Assembly (NCBI GenBank): GCA_020850325.1
Contig: JADZEW010000001.1
Span: 248,001 to 312,000, forward strand
DNA: 64,000 bases
Origin: Methanoregulaceae archaeon
Lineage (GTDB): Bacteria > Armatimonadota > Fimbriimonadia > Fimbriimonadales > Fimbriimonadaceae
Direction of reading: 5' to 3'
Of the stretch, positions 32,054 to 41,010 are shown piece after piece. The notes beneath the pieces were generated by a model. That model was not told where the DNA came from and did no database searches. It saw only the letters and a list, made by a program, of their open reading frames with translations. The position numbers and the translations under genes were made by a program. Positions within the stretch are counted from its first letter, which is position 1; each line of letters begins with the position of its first letter.

Positions 32054-35030
32054 TCGGGAGGGGATATCGCCCACAAGGGCGATGACCCTGCTCGTCGCAC
32101 TCGTCGCGACCTCGATGGGCTGGGGTCAGGGGTTCAAACCCAACCGTGAACTTCCCTACGTTCCCCCCAAGCGATGGGCGCTGATGATCGGCGCGGAGCA
32201 GTACGAGCACTACGCCCCGCTGCAGTTTGCCGCTGACGATGCCCGAGCGATGGGCAAGACCCTCGTCGAGTCGTATCGATTCGATCCCGCCAATGTTTCG
32301 GTCCTCGCGGACGACGCTCAGGGACCAGCGCCCACCGTAACCAACATCCGGAAGCGCCTGGACGAAACCCTCGCGAATCCCCAGCTCGACCGCGGCGACC
32401 TATTCGTGTTCTACTTCTCGGGGCATGGAGCGGGAGGCACGTCGGGCGACTACTTGCTTCCCACCGATACGCAGCGCGAGACCTTTGAGCAGCAAGGACT
32501 TCCCGTCCGCGAAGTCTTGGACCGTATCGTCAAGGCGGGACTGAAGAACGTGCTGATCATCGCGGACGCCTGCCGCAGCGGACAGGAGAACCCGTTCGGC
32601 CAAGAGTTGCAGGAACTCGGCAAGCGCGCCAACATCGCCGTCGTCCTCGGTTGCGCGCCGGGGACGCGTTCCTACGAGTATCCGAACTTCCAGCGCGGCA
32701 TCTTCACCCACTTCTTGATGCGGGCGCTGAGCCAACAGGAACCCAAGGAGGCGGGCACGGGCGCGCTGTGGGCCTCGGCGGTAGCCAAGCGTGTGCAGAA
32801 AGAGGTTGCCGAGCGCACGGAGCGGGATTACGGCATCAACGCTCAACGCCCGGCGGTGTGGTCGGAACCCACGCAGGATGTCCTGATCGGGGCATTTGTG
32901 CCCGAGTCGCTGGCCGCGGAGAATCTGAAGACCTTCGAGGAGCAGGCCGCCAAGCTGAATCAACAGAACTACGCCAAGGCGCTCGCGACGTACGCTGAAG
33001 CCCTCTACGAGCAGGACCGCTACCCCGAGGCGATCCAGCTGTTCAAGACGCTCGACGGCATCGGCGAGATGACCCCCGCCGAGCGCTACTCCTACGCGAT
33101 GAGCCTGCGTTTCGCGGATCGCTATACCGAAGCCGTCCGCGCGTTCGACGAACTCGAGAAGTCGGAGCATGTCGTCTACGCCAAGCTCGCCGTCGCCTCA
33201 AATCCCACGCGGTCGATGCCCATCACCAAGCGAATTGCCGCCGCGCAGGCTTTGTGGCGGCAGACCAAGCAAGCGGATTTTGCGTTCCTCGGACTCGCGG
33301 TAATCCAGCGGCTCGGCGAAGATCGGCAGCTCGCCGACTTTCTCGGCGAGGTTCTCGAAGCCAAGGTGTTTGACGACCACGCTGCCGCTTACGCGGAAGG
33401 AGCCAGGGCGGTCGCGCTAGGCCAAACCAAGGAAGCCATTGCCGCATATGAGCGGTGTATCGCCTCAAGGGGAGGCGCCCTCGCGGAAGCCGCCCGATTA
33501 TGGCTGTGGACGTTGTATCGACAAACCGCCGACTTTGTCGCGATGGCCAGACTGGCGGAACAGGCTCCCGCCGCCGACAAGGCGACGTGGCACTACCTCG
33601 CCGCTTCGCTGGCCCTCGAACGGGGTGATCGAGCCGGCTTTTTGAGCGAGGCACAGAAGTCGCTCGTTGCCGGGCCCGGACCAGAGATCATGCAGGCGAT
33701 CATCCGGGAGGGGGGCATCGAGACGTTTCAGTTTGCCGACGAGATCATCGCCGCCGCCGACCGCCACCCCTATTCGTGGAGGGCTCTGATGGTCAAGGCG
33801 TTTGCCGAAGGGGTTAAGGCCACGCCCGAGGAACGCCAAGCCAAGGTCGCCGACCGGTTGCAGGAAGCGATGAAGTACGCCGACGACCCGCTCGGCGCGT
33901 TCGCCACGATGGTGAGTCTCCTCGACATCCTGCTTGAAGAACTCCACACGAAGAAGCAACTGCCCGACGAGCAGTACATCATGCTGCTGACCGCATACGC
34001 TGGCTTCCTCGCCGACGGGATCTCCGACATGGGCCAAGACCCGGAACTGTGGTTCACCACGGTTTACATGGGTTTGCGCACCCAACGCGCCGTGCAGCTC
34101 CGAGCCAAGATCCTCTCCCACCTCGGGCCCGCGATCGAGCGCAACGACCTCGACCCGGCTGTCCGCGGCCCGCTGCTCTTGGTCGCGATCGCTAGCGGCG
34201 ACAGCGAGTTGGTGGGCAAGCTGATGAAGGGTCGATTCGACGCCTACGACCAGGCCGATGTACCCTGGTTCTTGGCCGTTCACTACATCGGGGCCGGCGA
34301 TGATGCAGCGCTCAAAGCCATGCTCGCGAAAGCTCCGAACCCCAGCCGCGAGCTTCAATCGCTCGCCGAAGCGATCCGCGGCTATCTCGATGCGGTCGAA
34401 GGCCGCAAGGCTGAAGCTCTTGTTCGAGCCGAGAAAATCCCCACCGCCGATCCTGGTCTTGCCGCGATCAAGGTGCTCATCCTCAAGCGGCTAGGCGAAG
34501 ATGCCAGCGCGGTTCTTGCCGCCGCCAGCAACGTCGAGAGCTGGCGCTACTTGCCGGTCAACCTCCGTGTGTTGCGGGAACACCTCAGTTCGCCGACAAT
34601 CCCCGACGAGGACCGCGTGCGGTTAATGCTGCCCGTCACCGCCCACGCCGGAAACCCGCTTGCCCACGAGCTATCGTTCATCGGCAAACCGGACATCAAA
34701 GCGTTCGCGGGTACCTACCAGAAGCGCGCGGTCGCTTGGGACGACGAGATGACGCAGACGCTCTGGGATTTCTCGATGACCGTAACCGAGAACGGAGCCG
34801 CGAAGGGCACGCTGGGTGAGATCGCGTTCGAGGGCAAGGTCGATGCCTACGGAAACCTCACCGCAACCGCCGCCTACCAAGGTCGAGTTTGGAGCATCGA
34901 CTCCAAGCTGTGTCCTACGGCGATCGCGGCCAAGGTGCCCGAGACGGCGACCTTCGGCTTCGCATTTCAGCTGATCGACCCCAAGGGCGCTCGCATCGCC
35001 GCCTACTTAGTGGATCTCCCCAAGCAGTGA
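32031..35030 (+). CDS. Exported caspase-like (peptidase C14) protein with TPR-like repeats
   Basis: 999 residues from ATG 32031, chosen because GGAAG lies 6 nt before; ATG 32010, ATG 32082 and others are also in frame. A signal peptide follows (AMTLLVALVATSMGWGQ). Residues 45-290 form a caspase/metacaspase fold with the His-Cys dyad in FYFSGHGAG and IIADACRSG; an acidic TDTQRET follows the first strand pair. The remaining 700 residues are helical TPR-like repeats (NYAKALATYAEALYEQDRYPEAIQLFK) and a short C-terminal beta domain. Likely a periplasmic or surface cysteine peptidase regulated through its repeats. The start overlaps the YfhO-like gene by 23 nt. Confidence 0.8.
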   Translation: MMSLRPFSREGISPTRAMTLLVALVATSMGWGQGFKPNRELPYVPPKRWALMIGAEQYEHYAPLQFAADDARAMGKTLVESYRFDPANVSVLADDAQGPAPTVTNIRKRLDETLANPQLDRGDLFVFYFSGHGAGGTSGDYLLPTDTQRETFEQQGLPVREVLDRIVKAGLKNVLIIADACRSGQENPFGQELQELGKRANIAVVLGCAPGTRSYEYPNFQRGIFTHFLMRALSQQEPKEAGTGALWASAVAKRVQKEVAERTERDYGINAQRPAVWSEPTQDVLIGAFVPESLAAENLKTFEEQAAKLNQQNYAKALATYAEALYEQDRYPEAIQLFKTLDGIGEMTPAERYSYAMSLRFADRYTEAVRAFDELEKSEHVVYAKLAVASNPTRSMPITKRIAAAQALWRQTKQADFAFLGLAVIQRLGEDRQLADFLGEVLEAKVFDDHAAAYAEGARAVALGQTKEAIAAYERCIASRGGALAEAARLWLWTLYRQTADFVAMARLAEQAPAADKATWHYLAASLALERGDRAGFLSEAQKSLVAGPGPEIMQAIIREGGIETFQFADEIIAAADRHPYSWRALMVKAFAEGVKATPEERQAKVADRLQEAMKYADDPLGAFATMVSLLDILLEELHTKKQLPDEQYIMLLTAYAGFLADGISDMGQDPELWFTTVYMGLRTQRAVQLRAKILSHLGPAIERNDLDPAVRGPLLLVAIASGDSELVGKLMKGRFDAYDQADVPWFLAVHYIGAGDDAALKAMLAKAPNPSRELQSLAEAIRGYLDAVEGRKAEALVRAEKIPTADPGLAAIKVLILKRLGEDASAVLAAASNVESWRYLPVNLRVLREHLSSPTIPDEDRVRLMLPVTAHAGNPLAHELSFIGKPDIKAFAGTYQKRAVAWDDEMTQTLWDFSMTVTENGAAKGTLGEIAFEGKVDAYGNLTATAAYQGRVWSIDSKLCPTAIAAKVPETATFGFAFQLIDPKGARIAAYLVDLPKQ

Positions 35031-35045
35031 CCCCAGTCCCGGAAC

Positions 35046-35051
35046 TACAAT
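35046..35051 (+). promoter_or_regulatory. -10 element TACAAT upstream of the DegT-family gene
   Basis: TACAAT 12 nt before ATG 35064; would leave a leader of about 6 nt. Confidence 0.4.
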
Positions 35052-35063
35052 TGATGTGATCTC

Positions 35064-36164
35064 ATGAGAGTCCCCTTTTACGACATCAAGGCTCAATACC
35101 TGGAACTGCAGGAAGAGCTGGACCGCATCACCCATGAGGTCTTGAGTTCGGGGGCGTACGCTCCGGGCAAGTACGTGCAGGCGCTCGAGCAAGAAGTCGC
35201 GAGCCAGCACGGTTGCAAGCACGGTATCGCCGTCAACAGCGGCACCGACGCGTTGCGCATTCTTATGGACGCGGCTGGGATCGGCGCGGGCGATGAGGTC
35301 ATCACCACGGCCTTTACGTTTGTGGCCAGCGTAGAAACGATCGTCCAAACCGGGGCGACGCCGGTGTTTGTGGATATCGATCCGGTCATGATGCAGATCG
35401 ATCCGTCGCTGATCGAGACTGCGATCACGCCACGCACCAAGGCGATCCTGCCGATCCACCTCTTCGGGCAGCTCTGCCCGATCCGAAAGGTTCAGGCGAT
35501 CGCAGAAAGGTATGGCTTGACGATTCTCGAAGACGCCGCCCAGGCGCTCCACTCCCATCACAAGGGAACATACGCGGGTAACTTTGGGCGCGGGGCGGGC
35601 ATCAGCTTCTATGTCACCAAGAACCTCGGCGCGGCGGGTGATGGCGGAATGATCATCACGAACGACGACGAGATCGCGGAGCGCAGCCGATCGATGCGCG
35701 TACACGGCATGGGCCGCGAACGCTACTACTACGACTACCTCGGATACACCAGCCGCCTCGATGAGATTCAAGGCGCTATCCTGCTTACTAAGCTCAGCCG
35801 CGTCCCCGCTTGGAACGACCGACGCGGCGAGTTGGCCGCCATTTACCACGAGGTCCTGAAGGGAACGAAGGGGCTGGCTCTTCCCCAGTTGCTGCACGGA
35901 AACAACACCACGAACCACCAGTTCACGGTTCAACTCGATCGGCGAGACGAACTGCAGGCCTTCCTCAGGGAGCGGGAGATTGACAGCATGATTTACTACC
36001 CGGTGCCGATCCACTTCCATGCGCCCTATCAGCACCTTGCCGAACGCGGCAGTTTGCCGGTCACCGAGCGAGTCTCCAGCCGAGTCCTGAGTCTGCCGAT
36101 CCACCCCCACCTGTCGGATGAGCAAGTTCGCCACGCCGCCGAGACGATTCGTTCGTTCTTCTAG
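35064..36164 (+). CDS. DegT/DnrJ/EryC1/StrS family aminotransferase
   Basis: A PLP-dependent sugar aminotransferase of 366 residues. Visible motifs: [17 protein letters not shown] at the N-terminus, [29 protein letters not shown] near 53-80, [13 protein letters not shown] near 152, and the PLP lysine in [15 protein letters not shown] near 183. [14 protein letters not shown] near 222 and a C-terminal NHQFTVQLD also match. These enzymes make amino sugars for surface polysaccharides, or act as sensory homologues. The neighbouring YfhO-like gene suits an envelope glycan role, but this is inference. It overlaps the FGE gene by 47 nt. Confidence 0.88.
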   Translation: MRVPFYDIKAQYLELQEELDRITHEVLSSGAYAPGKYVQALEQEVASQHGCKHGIAVNSGTDALRILMDAAGIGAGDEVITTAFTFVASVETIVQTGATPVFVDIDPVMMQIDPSLIETAITPRTKAILPIHLFGQLCPIRKVQAIAERYGLTILEDAAQALHSHHKGTYAGNFGRGAGISFYVTKNLGAAGDGGMIITNDDEIAERSRSMRVHGMGRERYYYDYLGYTSRLDEIQGAILLTKLSRVPAWNDRRGELAAIYHEVLKGTKGLALPQLLHGNNTTNHQFTVQLDRRDELQAFLREREIDSMIYYPVPIHFHAPYQHLAERGSLPVTERVSSRVLSLPIHPHLSDEQVRHAAETIRSFF

Positions 36165-37008
36165 CCTGCTGCTCGTCCTGCTCATCAGTGGCTGTGCCTC
36201 TGATGTTGCGGTGAGTTCCAGGCCGCCGGTACCGGAGGGCATGGTCTGGATTCCCGGTGGCACTTTCACGATGGGTGACAACGGGGGATTCCCCGACGAG
36301 CGCCCGGCGCATGATCGCACGGTCGCCGGCTTCTTCATGGATCGCCACGAGGTCACCAACCGGCAGTTCGCGGAGTTCGTCGCGGCCACGGGCTATGTGA
36401 CCATCGCCGAACGCCCCCTCGATCCGAAGGACTTCCCCGACCTTCCCGCCGATCAGCGTAAGCCGGGCGCCCTCGTCGTCAATGGAACGGATTGGAAGTA
36501 CGTCCCGGGGGCGAACTGGAAGCATCCGCAAGGCCCGGGGAGCGGCATCGACGACCGGTTGGATCATCCGGTCGTGCAAGTGGCGTGGGACGATGCCGTC
36601 GCCTACGCCAAGTGGGCGGGAAAGCGGTTGCCGACCGAAACCGAATGGGAGTACGCGGCCCGCGCGGGGTCGCGTCAGAAGTACATCTGGGGCGAGGCCG
36701 AACCGGCGGGTCAAGCCAACATCGGCGTCGGAGACAAGTTCACCTTGACCGGGCCCGTAGAGACCTACGCTCCCAACGCGTTTGGCCTGTTCGACATGGC
36801 GGGCAACGTTTGGGAGTGGTGCGCCGATTCCTACGACCCGACGGCGTACGCGAAGCCGGGCCAACTGAAAGAGAGCGACGAGAAGGTGATGCGCGGCGGC
36901 TCGTTCCTCTGCTTCCCCGAGACCTGCCAAGGCTATCGCCCTTCCGCGCGCATGAAGTCCACCCGCGACACCGGCCTGATGCACGTCGGGTTCCGCTGCG
37001 TCAAGTAG
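36118..37008 (+). CDS. Formylglycine-generating enzyme, predicted lipoprotein
   Basis: 296 residues with a lipobox (LISGC, lipidated Cys 26), so anchored outside the inner membrane. The FGE/SUMF1 fold is complete: [71 protein letters not shown], and [18 protein letters not shown]. Both copper-binding cysteines are kept with the right spacing (GGSFLC at 265 and C270). FGE oxidises the Cys of CxPxR in sulfatases to formylglycine. A sulfatase with CAPSR is encoded next to it, tail to tail. ATG 36118 is the best start although it lies inside the preceding gene. Confidence 0.88.
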   Translation: MSKFATPPRRFVRSSSLLLVLLISGCASDVAVSSRPPVPEGMVWIPGGTFTMGDNGGFPDERPAHDRTVAGFFMDRHEVTNRQFAEFVAATGYVTIAERPLDPKDFPDLPADQRKPGALVVNGTDWKYVPGANWKHPQGPGSGIDDRLDHPVVQVAWDDAVAYAKWAGKRLPTETEWEYAARAGSRQKYIWGEAEPAGQANIGVGDKFTLTGPVETYAPNAFGLFDMAGNVWEWCADSYDPTAYAKPGQLKESDEKVMRGGSFLCFPETCQGYRPSARMKSTRDTGLMHVGFRCVK

Positions 37009-38451
37009 CTACTTGACCGGCGTATCGACTCCGGGTAGGGGAAAGTCGCGACTCGGCCGGTGCTCGCGTTTGAAGTACTGCTCGGCCCGCCGGACCAGGT
37101 CTGGCCGCGTGGCGGCGAGATCGGTCGTCTCTGCAGGATCCTTGTCGAGATCGTAGATCTCGATGCTCTTGTTGCCCTGCGCCAATCGTGGCCGGATCGC
37201 CTTCCACCGGTCGTCGAAGATCGCGGCCAAGAATCCACCGTTCTCCGGGAACTCGAAGTAGAGTTGCTTGCGCGGCGTCTTACGCTCGCCACGCCAAGCC
37301 GCAACGAGGTCCATGCCGTCGTGGCTGCCCGGCTTAAACCCGGCAACCGCAGCGAGGGTAGGCATCAAGTCCGGCGAGTAGCTGACTTGATCGGACTTTA
37401 TCCCCGCCGGCACTTGCCCGGGCCACCGAACGAGCATCGGCATGCGGATCCCGCCTTCGTAGCCGGTTGATTTCGTACCGCGTAGCCCTGCGCTCGAGTT
37501 GAAGAACGCTCGGTCGACCTGGCCGAGGAAGGTCGGGCCATTGTCGCTGGTAAAGATGATCAGCGTGTTGTCGAGCTTGCCAATCTTCTCCAGCGTGTCG
37601 AGAATCGCGCCTACGCTGGTGTCGAGAGCCGAGATCATGGCAGCGTAAGTGGCCCTCGGACGTTTCGCCGGAACATATCCGTTCTGCCCGAGATACGGCT
37701 CGGGGTCCCACTCAAGGGGAAACTTGGCAACTTCGTCAGGCGGAGCCTGCAACGACACGTGGGGCATTGGGCTCGCATAGTACAGGAAGAACGATCCCTT
37801 CTTCTGCTGCTCGATCCACTTCACCGCCTGGGCGCGCAACTCGTGCTCGGCAAACTGCTTGCCGACGAACTTCGCAAAGGTCTCTTCCGTTGCCAGCTCA
37901 GGCGTGATCTTCACACTCGGCCGAAAGTAGCGGTTCTCGGTAAGCAAATGGACATCTGAGTTGTGCCAGAGGTAGGCAGGATACAGGTTGTGAGCCTGAC
38001 GCTGGCACAGGTAGCCGAAGAACGTGTCGAAACCTTGGTTGTTGGGGTGCCCCTCGCTGCCCGGAGCCCCGAGACCCCACTTGCCGATGGCGGCGGTGGC
38101 ATAGCCTCGCTCCTTGAATCCCTCGGCGATCGTCCGCTCGCCGGAAGGGAGTGACATCTGACCTTCGCCCGAGTTGAGCTCCCAGCCGCCGACTTCCTTG
38201 TTGCCGCGGATCGGAGACCGGCCTGAGTGCTTTCCGGTCAGCAACGATGCCCGCGAAGGGGCGCAGACGGGGCTCGCGGTGTAGAACCGAGTGAACGTGG
38301 TGCCCTCCTTCGCCAAGCGGTCCAAGTTCGGAGTGGGCACCTTCTGCTGACCGTAAGCTCCCACCTCGCCGATCCCGAGATCGTCGGCGAAAATGAGCAC
38401 CACATTGGGCGGCGCGGTCACGGCAGCGGCGATCACGAGCGCGGAAAGCAT
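37009..38451 (-). CDS. Arylsulfatase family enzyme
   Basis: 480 residues from ATG 38451, chosen because TAGAAT lies 7 nt before and the in-frame ATG 38460 overlaps that hexamer. It begins with a signal peptide (LSALVIAAAVTA). Metal ligands appear in FADDLGIGEVG. The active-site motif CAPSRASLLTG starts at Cys 63, which becomes formylglycine. PMPHVSLQAP, FTSDNGPTF and the late GTKSTGYEGGIRMPMLVRWPG are typical of type I sulfatases. It hydrolyses sulfate esters, likely of polysaccharides, in the periplasm. The neighbouring FGE is its probable activator. The gene ends one base from the FGE gene. Confidence 0.93.
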   Translation of the reverse strand: MLSALVIAAAVTAPPNVVLIFADDLGIGEVGAYGQQKVPTPNLDRLAKEGTTFTRFYTASPVCAPSRASLLTGKHSGRSPIRGNKEVGGWELNSGEGQMSLPSGERTIAEGFKERGYATAAIGKWGLGAPGSEGHPNNQGFDTFFGYLCQRQAHNLYPAYLWHNSDVHLLTENRYFRPSVKITPELATEETFAKFVGKQFAEHELRAQAVKWIEQQKKGSFFLYYASPMPHVSLQAPPDEVAKFPLEWDPEPYLGQNGYVPAKRPRATYAAMISALDTSVGAILDTLEKIGKLDNTLIIFTSDNGPTFLGQVDRAFFNSSAGLRGTKSTGYEGGIRMPMLVRWPGQVPAGIKSDQVSYSPDLMPTLAAVAGFKPGSHDGMDLVAAWRGERKTPRKQLYFEFPENGGFLAAIFDDRWKAIRPRLAQGNKSIEIYDLDKDPAETTDLAATRPDLVRRAEQYFKREHRPSRDFPLPGVDTPVK

Positions 38452-38458
38452 GGGTCGC

Positions 38459-38464
38459 ATTCTA
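38459..38464 (-). promoter_or_regulatory. -10 element TAGAAT of the sulfatase gene
   Basis: TAGAAT on the minus strand, 7 nt before ATG 38451. Confidence 0.5.
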
Positions 38465-38475
38465 CGCGAGGCGTC

Positions 38476-38507
38476 TAAAACAGAAGGGCCGCGAAGAATC
38501 GCGGCCC
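38476..38507 (-). terminator. Rho-independent terminator of the YHS protein gene
   Basis: A perfect 9-bp stem (38486-38494 with 38499-38507) followed on the minus strand by TTCTGTTTTA. It separates this gene from the sulfatase. Confidence 0.85.
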
Positions 38508-38536
38508 AGATCTGTCGTTTGGTTGGAGGGAAGAAA

Positions 38537-38797
38537 CTAACCCTTCTTAGGGGTGGGGATGCTCGGCGCCTTGGCGTACTTCGCCGGATCCTTGCTGAAG
38601 GCAGGCTTGCAGCCGGCGCAGCAGAAGAAGTAGCGGCGGCCCTTGTAATCCGCGAACATCTTTTCCTTCGTCGCCTTGGCGATGTTGACCTTGTGATCCG
38701 ACATGACCGGGCAGGCGAGTTCCTTCGGCGTCTTGGTTTGGGCAAAGACGCTGGTCGAGATTCCGAGAATGAGGGCGAGGCTGAGAAGCTGCTTCAT
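38537..38797 (-). CDS. Exported YHS/TRASH-like metal-binding protein
   Basis: 86 residues with a signal peptide (KQLLSLALILGISTSVFAQ). The mature part has ACPVMSDHKVN, then YKGRRYFFCCAGCKPAFSKDPAKY, the arrangement of YHS-type metal-binding domains. Four Cys (CPVM and CCAGC) could bind copper or another metal in the periplasm. Monocistronic: TAATAC 7 nt before the ATG and a terminator after the stop. Confidence 0.8.
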   Translation of the reverse strand: MKQLLSLALILGISTSVFAQTKTPKELACPVMSDHKVNIAKATKEKMFADYKGRRYFFCCAGCKPAFSKDPAKYAKAPSIPTPKKG

Positions 38798-38804
38798 AAG
38801 ATAA

Positions 38805-38810
38805 GTATTA
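38805..38810 (-). promoter_or_regulatory. Putative -10 element TAATAC of the YHS gene
   Basis: TAATAC on the minus strand, 7 nt before ATG 38797. The last base deviates from TAnnnT. Confidence 0.4.
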
Positions 38811-38873
38811 CACCACCGGGCGGGTTTCCATTAGAATCAATGCAGTCGGACGCGAAATCGTGCCCAAAACCTG

Positions 38874-39587
38874 ATGCGAATTCTCCATACCAACGATTTT
38901 CACGGGACGCTCGACTCCACGCGAGTGGATCGCTTGCGGCAACTCAAGGCCGAGTACCCCGATACGCTCTACTTCGACAGCGGCGATGCGATCCGCACCG
39001 GCAACCTCGGCGTGCCCCTGAAGCCCGAGGTCGCGTGGGAGCGCCTTGCCGAAGCGGGTTGCGATGCCAGCGTTCTCGGAAACCGCGAAACCCACATCCT
39101 GCCCGCGGCTTTTCGGGCCAAGTTGGAGGGCCACCGGCATCCCGTGCTGTGTGCGAACTTGGTGGCCAAAGATGGAAAGCCTCCCCTGCCCCCGTGGGTC
39201 ATCCTCGCGTGCGGGGGAACGCGCGTGGGTGTGTTCGGCGTGATGGTGCCCATGGTGACACGCCGAATGAAGACCCAAGCGGCCAGCGCCTACCTCTGGG
39301 ATGACCCGGTCGAGACCGCTCAAGAGTCCGTGGCCGTACTGCGTGGTCAAGTCGATGTGATCGTGGCGCTCACCCATATCGGGCACCGCAAAGACCAAGC
39401 GCTCGCCGAAGCCGTGCCCGGCATCGACATCATCCTTGGCGGGCATTCGCACACCGTGATCCAAGAGCCCGAGCGCATGGGCGAAACGTGGATCGCCCAG
39501 GGTGGCTCACACGGGCACTATGTTGGGGTCTACGAATGGGAGGGCAGAGGGCTCACGGGCGGTTTGCGGTCGTTCGACGCAATCTGA
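38874..39587 (+). CDS. Metallophosphoesterase of the 5-prime-nucleotidase/UshA type
   Basis: 237 residues, only the catalytic domain. Motifs in order: ILHTNDFHG near residue 3, YFDSGDAI near 35, LGNRETH near 67, LTHIGH near 167 and GGHSHTVI near 188. These supply the two-metal site. UshA-type enzymes also carry a C-terminal nucleotide-binding domain, absent here, and a signal peptide, also absent, so this form is probably cytoplasmic. Substrate unknown. Start ATG 38874 has no clear Shine-Dalgarno sequence. It ends 18 nt before the convergent corA stop. Confidence 0.82.
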   Translation: MRILHTNDFHGTLDSTRVDRLRQLKAEYPDTLYFDSGDAIRTGNLGVPLKPEVAWERLAEAGCDASVLGNRETHILPAAFRAKLEGHRHPVLCANLVAKDGKPPLPPWVILACGGTRVGVFGVMVPMVTRRMKTQAASAYLWDDPVETAQESVAVLRGQVDVIVALTHIGHRKDQALAEAVPGIDIILGGHSHTVIQEPERMGETWIAQGGSHGHYVGVYEWEGRGLTGGLRSFDAI

Positions 39588-39605
39588 AATCTAGTCTGAA
39601 CTCCG

Positions 39606-40571
39606 CTAGATCCAGCCGCGACGCCGGAAGTACCAGATCTCGAGCCCCCCGAAAAGCACCATCAGCAGAAGCGCGAACGGGTAGCCCCATGCCCAGTGCA
39701 GTTCCGGCATCCGCTGAAAGTTCATCCCGTAAATGCCGGAGACGAACGCTGCTGTCATCAGCACGGTCGAGACCACGGTTAGCGTGCGCATCACCTCGTT
39801 CAAGCTGTTGGAGGTCACCGAGACCTGCGCATCCAGAACCGAGGAAAGGATGTCCCGTTCCATGTCGATATCCTCGACGATCCGCAGCGTGTGGTCGTAA
39901 ACGTCTTGGTAGTACATCTGGTCGTTAGCATCGATAAAGGGAACGTCCCTTCGGAGCATGCCGTTGAGAATGTCCCGGAGCGGCGTCAAGTGACGTCGCA
40001 TTTCAAGCAACCGCCGCTTGAGTGCAAGGGCCTCCGTGATAGCGACTTTCCGGCCAAGGTAGATATCGTCCTCAAGCGCATCAATGATGTCGCCGAACAT
40101 ATCGACGGCAGGGAAGTAGCCATCGACGATCTCGTCGAGCAAGGAGTGCATGAGTCTTACCGAGTCCCCGTTCGGCTCGGGCCGTGCCGCGCATCGGTCC
40201 AATAAGTGTTCTAGGAACGGAACATGATCCGTGGCGACGGTCACTAGCCCGCTGGCATTGACAAAGAAGGCGATCTCGACGTATCGTTCGACCGACTTTC
40301 CCAGGATTACCGCCGGGGCGACCAGAAAGAGGTCGTCATCGTCCAGCCGAAGCGTCGGGCGCTCATTGGCGCTCAAGGCGTCCTCGACCTCCAATGGGTG
40401 AAATCCAAACTCCTGCTCCAGGTACGTCCGCGTCGCGGCAACGTCCTCGGCTTGGATGTGCAACCATGCGAACTCGTGATGGCTGTGGTAGGCGGCCAAT
40501 ACCGTCGCTGGATCGGAAGACCCGGGCGATGAAAAGCAAACCCCGCGCAAGGTGAACCCGGTTGATTCCAC
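39606..40571 (-). CDS. corA: CorA-type magnesium/cobalt transporter
   Basis: 321 residues. A soluble N-terminal alpha/beta domain and long stalk helix (MERDILSSVLDAQVSVTSNSLNEVMRTL) lead to two C-terminal membrane helices. The pore signature GMN is present in SGIYGMNFQRMPEL near residue 283. It forms a pentameric Mg2+ channel in the inner membrane. The start is GTG 40571; an upstream Shine-Dalgarno sequence is weak. Confidence 0.93.
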   Translation of the reverse strand: MESTGFTLRGVCFSSPGSSDPATVLAAYHSHHEFAWLHIQAEDVAATRTYLEQEFGFHPLEVEDALSANERPTLRLDDDDLFLVAPAVILGKSVERYVEIAFFVNASGLVTVATDHVPFLEHLLDRCAARPEPNGDSVRLMHSLLDEIVDGYFPAVDMFGDIIDALEDDIYLGRKVAITEALALKRRLLEMRRHLTPLRDILNGMLRRDVPFIDANDQMYYQDVYDHTLRIVEDIDMERDILSSVLDAQVSVTSNSLNEVMRTLTVVSTVLMTAAFVSGIYGMNFQRMPELHWAWGYPFALLLMVLFGGLEIWYFRRRGWI

Positions 40572-40595
40572 GATGAGAAGACGGCTCGGATCATG

Positions 40596-40601
40596 TAAAG
40601 T
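40596..40601 (+). promoter_or_regulatory. -10 element TAAAGT of the second VOC gene
   Basis: TAAAGT ends 6 nt before ATG 40608; no Shine-Dalgarno sequence. Confidence 0.4.
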
Positions 40602-40607
40602 GGGCGA

Positions 40608-40961
40608 ATGATCAGCGGACTCGGAAAGTCATGGTGCCAAGTTGATGATATGGCGAGGGCGATCGCGTTCTATCGCGATGCCTTGGGGTTGCGGGTTGGA
40701 TTCGAATCCCCGCATTGGACCGAGATTTCGGTCGGAGATGCGGTGATTGCGCTCCATTCGCGGCTGGGCGGAAGCGGCCCCTGCGGCGAGGTTGGGCGGG
40801 GCTGGTATATGGGCGTGGTCTGCGACGATGTCGAGTCTTTACGACCCCGTATCGTCGCCGGCGGCGGGACCGACCATGGTCTCCATGATGTGCCCGGCGG
40901 AGTGGTGCTTACGTTCACCGACCCCGACGGAAATCCGATCCAGGCATTTCAAGCTAAATGA
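40608..40961 (+). CDS. VOC superfamily protein
   Basis: 117 residues with the glyoxalase-like fold: VDDMARAIAFYRDALGLRVGFE at the N-terminus, VGDAVIALHSR, then VVCDDVESLRPRIVAGGG and VVLTFTDPDGNPIQAFQ. The Gln in IQAFQ takes the place of the common Glu metal ligand, so metal binding is uncertain. Function not assigned. Confidence 0.75.
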   Translation: MISGLGKSWCQVDDMARAIAFYRDALGLRVGFESPHWTEISVGDAVIALHSRLGGSGPCGEVGRGWYMGVVCDDVESLRPRIVAGGGTDHGLHDVPGGVVLTFTDPDGNPIQAFQAK

Positions 40962-40998
40962 TCGCTAACCCAGTAGGGCATTTCCGGCGAACCTGGGC

Positions 40999-41004
40999 TA
41001 TCTT
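40999..41004 (+). promoter_or_regulatory. -10 element TATCTT of the subtilase gene
   Basis: TATCTT ends 6 nt before ATG 41011. The overlapping TTATAA is an alternative. Confidence 0.45.
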
Positions 41005-41010
41005 ATAACC

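Noticed and set aside
38461-38745. A 95-residue N-terminal extension of the sulfatase
   Set aside because: It is Arg/Ser-rich, antisense-like, and crosses a terminator and the YHS gene; the signal peptide begins at 38451.
40690-40715. A tRNA-like T-arm sequence (GGATTCGAATCCCC)
   Set aside because: It lies inside a VOC coding region and no acceptor, D or anticodon arms can be folded around it.
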